Source: Cyclobacteriaceae bacterium (GTDB lineage: Bacteria > Bacteroidota > Bacteroidia > Cytophagales > Cyclobacteriaceae). Taken from it: a stretch of DNA of 5,926 nt. The position numbers and the translations under genes are program-made. The stretch lies in assembly GCA_029880385.1 (NCBI GenBank), contig JAOUOM010000152.1, positions 1 through 5,926 on the forward strand, written 5' to 3'. The notes beneath the pieces were generated by a model. The model was not told the origin of the DNA. It did no database searches and was given only the letters and a program-made list of their open reading frames with translations. Shown one piece after another: positions 1-5,415 of the stretch. The number at the start of each line of letters is the position of its first letter. Position 1 is the stretch's first letter.

Positions 1-1632
1 CGCGTCATCTCACCGGATATCGGGGGAGGATTTGGGGGCAAAGTACCGGTTTATCCCGGTTATGTTATCGCCATCGCTGCGTCGTTCCTTATCGGCAAGC
101 CCGTAAAATGGATCGAAGACCGCAGTGAAAACCTGCAGGCAGATTCATTCGCAAGGGATTACCACATGGATTGTGAGTTGGCCGCCACCAAAGAAGGTAA
201 GATTCAGGGTTTTCGTGTCAAAGTATTGGCCGACCATGGCTATACGGATGCCTCAGCCAATCCGTCCAAATTCCCTACCGGGATGTTTTCAATTTGTACA
301 GGATCATACGACTACCAGCATGCATTTGCCGAACTGGATGCCGTATACACCAATAAACCCCCGGGGGGTGTGGCATACCGGTGTTCTTTCCGCGTGACGG
401 AGGCTGTACATGCGATTGAACGTATGGTCGATCGGCTCGCATTTGAAATTAAAAAGGATTCGGCCCAGCTGCGTTTTGAGAATTTCATTCAGCCTGACCA
501 GTTTCCATACAAATCCCCGCTGGGATGGGAATATGACAGTGGAAATTACCCCGCCGGCTTACAAAAAGCCATGGATATCCTTGGTTACGATGCCCTTCGC
601 AAGGAGCAGGTAGAGAAAAAAGCCAACGGCGAACTCATGGGGATTGGGATTTGTACCTTTACGGAAATAGTAGGGGCCGGCCCTTCCAAGGATTTTGACA
701 TTCTGGGTATTAAAATGTTTGATTCGGCCGAAATCAGGGTACATCCTACCGGTAAGGCCATTGCACGCTTTGGGACAAAATCGCAGGGCCAGGGACATGA
801 AACGACCTATGCGCAGATCATCGCAGAGGAGTTGGGGATTCCCGCTTCGCATATCGCCATCGAAGAAGGGGATACCGATACCGCCCCTTACGGACTTGGT
901 ACCTATGCGTCGCGCTCTACACCTACGGCAGGTGCCGCAGCAGCAATTGCTGCACGTAAATTGCGCGATAAGGCCAGGAAAATTGCTGCCTATCTGCTCG
1001 AAGTGAGCGAAGATGACCTGGAGTGGGAACCCGGAAAGTTTAGCGTAAAAGGAGCACCTGAAAAGAGTAAAACCATTCAGGAAATCGTATTTGCAGCATA
1101 TACCAACCACCCGCAGGGAATGGAGGCTGGCTTTGAAGCCACCCATTATTACGATCCGCCAAACCTGACGTTCCCCAGCGGTGCGTATATTTGTGTGGTT
1201 GATATTGACCCCAAAACAGCGGCCATTCATGTACGGCGCTTTGTGGCGATTGATGATTGTGGAAATATCATTAACCCAATGATCGTCCAGGGACAAATCC
1301 ATGGCGGGCTTACACAGGGGCTTGCACCTGCGATGTATGAAGAACTGATCTATGATGAGGACGGCAATATCCTGAACGGTACCTTTATGGACTACCTCGT
1401 GCCTACTGCCGTCGAATCTGTGAAGTGGGAAACGGACCATGTCATTACCCCTTCTCCCCATCACCCGATCGGTGCCAAAGGAGTGGCTGAATCGCCTACG
1501 GTGGGCGCACCGCCAGCCATTGCCAATGCAATCGTTGACGCAGTGTCACATTTGGGTATCACACACCTCGATATCCCCATTACACCGGCTAAGTTGTGGA
1601 AAGCAATGAAGGACGTAGGGGCTATCGAATAA
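1..1632 (+). CDS. coxL: Form I aerobic carbon monoxide dehydrogenase large subunit CoxL (5' partial)
   Basis: Molybdenum-binding catalytic subunit of aerobic CO dehydrogenase, which oxidises CO to CO2 at a Mo-S-Cu centre and passes electrons through the FeS subunit (CoxS) and FAD subunit (CoxM). The frame is open from base 1, giving 543 visible residues. From recall of the Oligotropha protein (about 809 aa), roughly 260 N-terminal residues are missing, including the region of the Gln240 ligand. Seen in order (window residue numbers): GGGFGGK at 8-14; the loop VAYRCSFR at 124-131, with Cys128 matching the Cu-binding Cys388; QGQGHETTYAQ at 262-272; TAPYGLGTY within 290-308; and GAKGVAESP near the C-terminus, where Glu497 matches the catalytic Glu763. 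AYxCSFR separates form I from form II (AYxGAGR) and from other xanthine oxidase family members. The ATG at 166 is internal, because homology continues upstream of it. No frameshift or lost catalytic residue is visible. The gene is followed by a stem-loop. Confidence 0.96.
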   Translation, partial: RVISPDIGGGFGGKVPVYPGYVIAIAASFLIGKPVKWIEDRSENLQADSFARDYHMDCELAATKEGKIQGFRVKVLADHGYTDASANPSKFPTGMFSICTGSYDYQHAFAELDAVYTNKPPGGVAYRCSFRVTEAVHAIERMVDRLAFEIKKDSAQLRFENFIQPDQFPYKSPLGWEYDSGNYPAGLQKAMDILGYDALRKEQVEKKANGELMGIGICTFTEIVGAGPSKDFDILGIKMFDSAEIRVHPTGKAIARFGTKSQGQGHETTYAQIIAEELGIPASHIAIEEGDTDTAPYGLGTYASRSTPTAGAAAAIAARKLRDKARKIAAYLLEVSEDDLEWEPGKFSVKGAPEKSKTIQEIVFAAYTNHPQGMEAGFEATHYYDPPNLTFPSGAYICVVDIDPKTAAIHVRRFVAIDDCGNIINPMIVQGQIHGGLTQGLAPAMYEELIYDEDGNILNGTFMDYLVPTAVESVKWETDHVITPSPHHPIGAKGVAESPTVGAPPAIANAIVDAVSHLGITHLDIPITPAKLWKAMKDVGAIE

Positions 1633-1675
1633 ACACATGCTAACAATCGTGCGTTTACTAGTTTATAGTGAGAAA

Positions 1676-1701
1676 AAGACTGGCCCTTGTTGGCCAGTCT
1701 T
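1676..1701 (+). terminator. Perfect stem-loop after coxL, probable intrinsic (possibly bidirectional) terminator
   Basis: The arms AAGACTGGCC (1676-1685) and GGCCAGTCTT (1692-1701) pair perfectly over 10 bp around the 6-nt loop CTTGTT. The structure begins 44 bases after the coxL stop. On the + strand it is followed by a T-rich but interrupted stretch (ACTATTTATTAT), so termination there may be partial. On the minus strand the stem is followed directly by the complement of an A run, giving CTTTTTCT, which is a better U-tract. Partial termination, 3'-end protection of coxL mRNA, or a processing site would all fit. Stem-loop confidence is high; the direction and strength of termination are inferred. 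Confidence 0.75.
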
Positions 1702-1739
1702 ACTATTTATTATAACCGCAAATACCGGAATATCTGCTT

Positions 1740-1759
1740 TCGGAAGACGGGTCTTCTGA
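1740..1759. promoter_or_regulatory. Operator-like palindrome in the coxL-coxG gap
   Basis: GAAGAC (1743-1748) and GTCTTC (1751-1756) are perfect inverted halves around a GG spacer. The symmetry extends outward by two further pairs after one G/T position, giving arms of about 9 bp at 1740-1748 and 1751-1759. It lies about 80 bp upstream of the coxG start, where a regulator site or second RNA hairpin would be sensible. No T-run follows, so it is not a terminator. I recognise no named regulator for it, and a chance palindrome of this length remains possible. Confidence 0.3.
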
Positions 1760-1836
1760 TATGAAAATGCCCTGGTGTGCCATGATAATTCAGGGAGAAG
1801 AACAAAAATGGATTTAGAAAAATAAAGTATACACAC

Positions 1837-2379
1837 ATGAAAACATCGTTGGATAAAAGTTTTGAAGTAGCCAATACACCTGAAGTGGTTTGGGAGCACC
1901 TGGTAGATCCGTATAAGATCGTGGAGTGTGTTCCGGGTGTGAAACTGACCGAAAAAGTGAGCGAAACCGAATACAAAGGCGACGTGGGACTTAAACTCGG
2001 ACCTGTAAATGCCGCATTTAATGGCGTAATTACCTATGATAAGGTAGATGCCGCTACCCGTGAAATGATACTGACAGGAAAAGGAGTGGACAAAAAAGGG
2101 AAAGGAAGTGCCGAAATGTCACTCACGATGAAAGTAGTGGCCATCGACAATGGTACCCGCGTAGATACCATCATGGATGTAAATGTAATGGGTGTTATTG
2201 CTCAATTTGGGTCCCGCCTGATTGCTGACGTTTCCGACCATATTTTCAAACAATTTGTCGACAATTTCAAGACCCTGTTGGCAGGACAACAAATCGATTC
2301 GTCCAAAAAAGAAGTAAATGCCGGATCCATGGCCGGAACCGTGGTGAAATCCATGGTGAAAAACCTGTTCAAAAAATAA
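1837..2379 (+). CDS. coxG: CoxG, SRPBCC-fold carbon monoxide dehydrogenase accessory protein
   Basis: A 180-residue protein of the CoxG family (SRPBCC/START-like hydrophobic-cavity fold). In other CO oxidisers CoxG is linked to holding CO dehydrogenase at the cytoplasmic membrane and passing its electrons to quinone. Family features seen: an N-terminal strand-helix pattern with ANTPEVVWEHLVDP (12-25), the conserved CVPGVKLTE (31-39), a GDVGLKLGPVNAAFNG stretch (48-63), GKGVDKKGKGSAEM (81-94) and the amphipathic helix IAQFGSRLIADVSDHIFKQF (121-140). A linker follows, then a short basic amphipathic tail, VVKSMVKNLFKK (169-180), that could lie on a membrane surface. No transmembrane segment is obvious. 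The ATG follows an A-rich leader with no clear Shine-Dalgarno sequence, and no in-frame upstream start looks better. It heads the compact accessory block, with coxD starting 13 bp after its stop. Family assignment is secure; the membrane role is inferred from the family. Confidence 0.93.
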   Translation: MKTSLDKSFEVANTPEVVWEHLVDPYKIVECVPGVKLTEKVSETEYKGDVGLKLGPVNAAFNGVITYDKVDAATREMILTGKGVDKKGKGSAEMSLTMKVVAIDNGTRVDTIMDVNVMGVIAQFGSRLIADVSDHIFKQFVDNFKTLLAGQQIDSSKKEVNAGSMAGTVVKSMVKNLFKK

Positions 2380-2392
2380 ACCAGGCACTAGT

Positions 2393-3271
2393 TTGACGGC
2401 AAAAGATGAAATAGCGGCCTTAGTCGTGGAGTTTGAAAAGTATGGGTATGTGCTGAGCGAAGAACTGGCCACCATACTTTTTTTAAATCAAAAACTGGAA
2501 AAACCCGTACTGCTGGAAGGCAATCCGGGGGTTGGCAAAACAGCCGTGGCCAAATGCCTCGCCAGCCATCACCAGACCGACCTCATCCGCCTCCAATGTT
2601 ACGAAGGACTGGATGTAAATGCTGCCATCTATGAATGGAACTATCAAAAACAGCTTCTCAATATTAAAATAATGGAAAATGAAACAGACCGGCATGCTGT
2701 CTCCAGAGAAATCTTTGGCATGGAATTTCTCCTCCAGCGTCCCCTGCTTCAGTCCATTACCTCCCCAAAGCCCGTCGTACTCCTGATTGATGAAGTAGAC
2801 AGGGCCGACGAAGAATTTGAAGCATTCCTGTTGGAAATCCTCTCCGATTTTCAAATCAGTATACCCGAAGTGGGAACTGTGGTAGCCCATCATAAGCCTT
2901 TCGTTATCCTTACCTCAAACCGGACCAGGGAATTAAGCGATGCGCTCAAACGAAGGTGCCTTTATCACTGGGTGGATTATCCGGATTTTAAAAAGGAAGT
3001 GCAAATATTGCTCAAGTCTCTGCCCGACCTGGACGAAAACCTGGCCCGACAGGTAGTATTGGTCGTCCAGGAACTCCGGGATATGAAACTCAATAAAAGC
3101 CCGGGGATCGCCGAATCGATCGATTGGGCACGTACCCTGCTTGCCCTCGACAGCCTGACCCTCGACAAACTTACGATGGAAAACAGCCTGGGTGCAGTAC
3201 TGAAAAGCCAGGACGACATCCGGAAAGTAAAAACCGATCACCTGACACGACTGGCTGACCTGATCAACTAA
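2393..3271 (+). CDS. coxD: CoxD, MoxR-type AAA+ ATPase for CO dehydrogenase active-site maturation
   Basis: MoxR-family AAA+ ATPase of 292 residues. In Oligotropha, CoxD is required for post-translational building of the Mo-S-Cu cluster, probably by ATP-driven remodelling of apo-enzyme. Seen: Walker A GNPGVGKT (43-50), the CoxD-typical IRLQCYEGLDVNAAIYEWNY (65-84), Walker B LLIDEVD (130-136), sensor 1 TSN (174-176), arginine finger region ALKRRC (184-189) and sensor 2 region GIAESIDWA (238-246). All core ATPase residues are present. The start is taken as TTG at 2393. The ATG at 2406 is in another frame and stops at once, and the next in-frame ATG lies beyond Walker A. The TTG start gives the usual short N-terminal helix before GYVLSEELA. 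A GTG further in is a less likely alternative. coxE starts 4 bp after the stop, fitting the usual ATPase/VWA partnership. Confidence 0.93.
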   Translation: MTAKDEIAALVVEFEKYGYVLSEELATILFLNQKLEKPVLLEGNPGVGKTAVAKCLASHHQTDLIRLQCYEGLDVNAAIYEWNYQKQLLNIKIMENETDRHAVSREIFGMEFLLQRPLLQSITSPKPVVLLIDEVDRADEEFEAFLLEILSDFQISIPEVGTVVAHHKPFVILTSNRTRELSDALKRRCLYHWVDYPDFKKEVQILLKSLPDLDENLARQVVLVVQELRDMKLNKSPGIAESIDWARTLLALDSLTLDKLTMENSLGAVLKSQDDIRKVKTDHLTRLADLIN

Positions 3272-3275
3272 TGCG

Positions 3276-4436
3276 ATGACTACCGACGCTGTTTCATCCC
3301 AACCTTCTCTGGCCCAAAATTCACGGGATGCCATTACCCGGTTTTTCAGGTTTGCCCGCCAGCATGGGTTGTCAGTCGGACTGGGAGAAACGGAAATGGC
3401 ACTCGAAGCTGCACAACTTGGACTGATGGCCCGGCCCGATCATTTTAAATACATGCTCCGCTGTATCTGCTGTGGCACACAGGCCGACCTGCCGGTATTC
3501 GAGGAAATCTATTATTATTTCTGGACAGGCGAGCAGGAATATAAAAAAAGTAAAGTGACGGTACGTGACGACCGTACACCGGCTGAGGATGCGCGGGCTT
3601 CACTGATCCTGATGGGCACCAGCCAAAAGGGCAGGGGAAATGAAGAAAATCAGGAGGCCAAAAATATGTCGGGGGCCAATGGACTCGAAAAACTGCGTAA
3701 AACAGACCTGTGCCTGATAGCAGCCATCGATGAGCCTTATTTTGATGAACTGGCGCAAAAGCTGTGGCGTCAGATGAGCTACCGGATGAAACGCCGGATG
3801 AAAACAGGAAACAGAGGGGGTGCCATTGATTTTAACAAGACCATCCGAAAAAGTATTCCAAAAGGGGGATGGCCGGGGGAATTGGTACAAAAACAACGGA
3901 AAAAAGTAAAGAAACGCATCGTCATGCTGCTTGATGTAAGCGGATCCATGGACAAATACAGCTTTTACCTGCTCAAGTTTATCTGTGTCCTGCGTGCGTA
4001 CTTTGAGAAAATTGAGGCCTTTACCTTTAGTACCGAATTACGTCACGTCACACCCTATCTGGAGGCTTACGAACTTCAAAAAGCCTTGCAGATCATCAGT
4101 AGCGAAGTGAAAAGCTGGTCGAGTGGCACCCGGATTGGCGATTGCCTGGCCGATTTCAATGCCAACTATGCCAAAGACACCCTGTCACGATCCAGTATCG
4201 TCATTGTACTGAGCGACGGGCTCGATACGGGTGATCCCGATGTGCTGGAAAATGCCATTAAAGGAATTAAATTGAAAACAAAACAATTGATTTGGCTCAA
4301 CCCCCTCAAGGGAATGGAAGGGTATCAGCCGATTCAGCGCGGTATGAGCAGGGCACTTCCTTTTGTCGATGAATTCAGGTCTGCCCATACCCTGGATAGT
4401 TTACTGGAACTGGAAAATTTTTTATCTTATGTTTAA
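3276..4436 (+). CDS. coxE: CoxE, VWA-domain partner of CoxD
   Basis: A 386-residue protein with an N-terminal helical region and a C-terminal von Willebrand factor A domain, typical of CoxE (VWA/CoxE-like family). It acts with the CoxD ATPase in maturing CO dehydrogenase; in Oligotropha it is tied to the copper step of Mo-S-Cu cluster assembly. Seen: an N-terminal CoxE-like segment (13-85) ending in EEIYYYFW; a charged, low-complexity linker (about 115-135); basic MSYRMKRRMK (167-176); and the VWA domain from about 213 with a full metal-ion-dependent adhesion site: DVSGS (Asp220, Ser222, Ser224), Thr285 in SSGTR and Asp314 in LSDGLD. Residues 63-66 read CICC, a possible thiol or metal cluster that I do not recall as a family constant. 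ATG at 3276 follows the coxD stop by 4 bp; the ATG overlapping that stop (3271) is in a dead frame. Its last 8 bases overlap the next gene. Confidence 0.92.
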   Translation: MTTDAVSSQPSLAQNSRDAITRFFRFARQHGLSVGLGETEMALEAAQLGLMARPDHFKYMLRCICCGTQADLPVFEEIYYYFWTGEQEYKKSKVTVRDDRTPAEDARASLILMGTSQKGRGNEENQEAKNMSGANGLEKLRKTDLCLIAAIDEPYFDELAQKLWRQMSYRMKRRMKTGNRGGAIDFNKTIRKSIPKGGWPGELVQKQRKKVKKRIVMLLDVSGSMDKYSFYLLKFICVLRAYFEKIEAFTFSTELRHVTPYLEAYELQKALQIISSEVKSWSSGTRIGDCLADFNANYAKDTLSRSSIVIVLSDGLDTGDPDVLENAIKGIKLKTKQLIWLNPLKGMEGYQPIQRGMSRALPFVDEFRSAHTLDSLLELENFLSYV

Positions 4437-5415
4437 CGAAATCAATGAGCAATTGCGTCAGTTTGCCCTTGAAGGTGAAACCGTGGCATTGGTACAGGTA
4501 GTCTGGCGACAGGCCCCCAGTTCGGGAAAACCCGGCGACAAGGCCATTATTACCGAAAATGGCTCACTCATCGGCTGGATCGGTGGGGGGTGCGTCAAGG
4601 GGATTGCCATACGCGAGGGCATCCGCGCCATTAAGCAACGTAAGTACCGCCTGGTCAAAATCGCGCCGGATAATGTCAATGACCAGACCGACGACCACCT
4701 GAAAATATATAGAATGACATGCCACAGCGGTGGCAGTATGGAATTATTTATTGAGCCCATTATGCCTAATCCTCACATCATCATCCTTGGGAAATCCAAT
4801 ATCGCCCGTGCCATTTCCAAACTTGCCAAAGCAGCTAATTTTCAGGTAAGCATTTTATCTAAAAATGCAGAAAAATCCATGTTTCCGACTGCCGACACCA
4901 TCATCGACGGGGTGCACTTTGACCGGATAGTGGTAGGGTCCAATGCCTACGTCATTGTGGCTACCCAGGGCGAAGGAGATGAAGAATCTGTTAAAAACTC
5001 GATGCTTACGCCGGCCAGGTACGTTGGCTTCATTGCCAGTGCACGCAAATCCGAAAGCATTAAACAATACCTGACGGATTCGGGAGTCGATCCTGACCGG
5101 GTCAATCAACTGCGTACACCTGTCGGGCTCAATATCAATGCCCAGGTGCCTGAAGAAGTGGCCATCAGCATTCTCGCAGAGGTGATCCTGGAATTTAGGG
5201 GCGGCAGCCCCAGAACTATGACCGGTCGTGACGTGCAGGTAAAAGATGACTATTTCCTGAACCCGGTATGCAACCTCCCTATTTCAAAAGCCGATGCCAA
5301 GTATATCACCGAATATAAAAACCATACCCTGTACTTTTGCTGCGACGGTTGCAAAATATCCTTTGATAAGGATCCCGAAAAGTATATAGCCATAATGGAT
5401 AAACAGGATGCCTGA
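4429..5415 (+). CDS. coxF: CoxF/XdhC-family maturation protein with C-terminal YHS domain
   Basis: A 328-residue protein of the XdhC/CoxI/CoxF family fused to a YHS metal-binding domain. XdhC proteins receive and sulfurate or hand over Mo cofactor; CoxF in Oligotropha is linked to copper insertion. Seen: the XdhC N-terminal domain with GWIGGGCVKG (49-58) and TCHSGGSMELFIEP (97-110); a Rossmann-like second domain starting IIILGKSNIARAIS (117-130) with a degenerate glycine motif; family motif RTPVGLNINAQVPEEVAISI (229-248); then a YHS module with NPVC (Cys281) and YFCCDGC (Cys304, Cys305, Cys308), ending FDKDPEKY (312-319). The in-frame ATG at 4363 would add 22 residues inside coxE and is rejected. 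ATG 4429 overlaps the coxE stop by 8 bp and places the family N-terminus correctly. It could equally be named coxI, since both names cover this family; position after coxE favours coxF. The YHS module may bind copper (inference). Confidence 0.88.
   Translation: MFNEINEQLRQFALEGETVALVQVVWRQAPSSGKPGDKAIITENGSLIGWIGGGCVKGIAIREGIRAIKQRKYRLVKIAPDNVNDQTDDHLKIYRMTCHSGGSMELFIEPIMPNPHIIILGKSNIARAISKLAKAANFQVSILSKNAEKSMFPTADTIIDGVHFDRIVVGSNAYVIVATQGEGDEESVKNSMLTPARYVGFIASARKSESIKQYLTDSGVDPDRVNQLRTPVGLNINAQVPEEVAISILAEVILEFRGGSPRTMTGRDVQVKDDYFLNPVCNLPISKADAKYITEYKNHTLYFCCDGCKISFDKDPEKYIAIMDKQDA

Larger units (their letters stand above)
1633..1836. other. Non-coding gap between coxL and the accessory gene block
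   Basis: This 204-bp gap is the only substantial non-coding stretch in the window. It holds the stem-loop at 1676-1701 and the palindrome at 1740-1759. Its last 40 bases are A-rich and run into the coxG start, a style common in Bacteroidota leaders. I found no match to the Bacteroidota promoter pattern TAnnTTTG. A weak sigma70-like pair, TTGTTG (1687-1692) and TATAAC (1711-1716) with 18-bp spacing, overlaps the stem-loop and is not persuasive. Two tiny reading frames (1761-1817, 18 codons; 1808-1825, 5 codons) precede coxG, and there is no good evidence that either is translated. Confidence 0.6.

Noticed and set aside
559..1464. Long (301-codon) open frame on the minus strand inside coxL
   Set aside because: It is antisense to a strongly conserved coxL coding region, and its translation has no recognisable domain or family pattern. 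It is an open shadow frame.
166..1632. coxL starting at the ATG at 166
   Set aside because: The frame is open back to base 1 and the upstream residues include conserved CoxL sequence (GGGFGGK, VKWIEDR), so 166 is an internal methionine of a gene cut by the window edge.
1687..1716. Sigma70-like promoter TTGTTG / TATAAC
   Set aside because: Its elements overlap the stem-loop, the spacing is 18 bp and the match is weak. In Bacteroidota this consensus does not apply.
1663..1976. Two minus-strand frames across the coxL-coxG gap
   Set aside because: They run through the stem-loop and antisense to coxG, and show no domain signal or plausible start context.
1657..2394. Repeated octamer ACTAGTTT in the coxL-coxG gap and just before coxD
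   Set aside because: A single 8-base match in AT-rich intergenic sequence is expected by chance, and flanking bases do not extend it usefully.
4363..4428. Upstream ATG (4363) as the start of the XdhC-YHS protein
   Set aside because: It would add 22 residues lying wholly inside coxE with no family match. ATG 4429 gives the normal XdhC N-terminus and a compact overlap.
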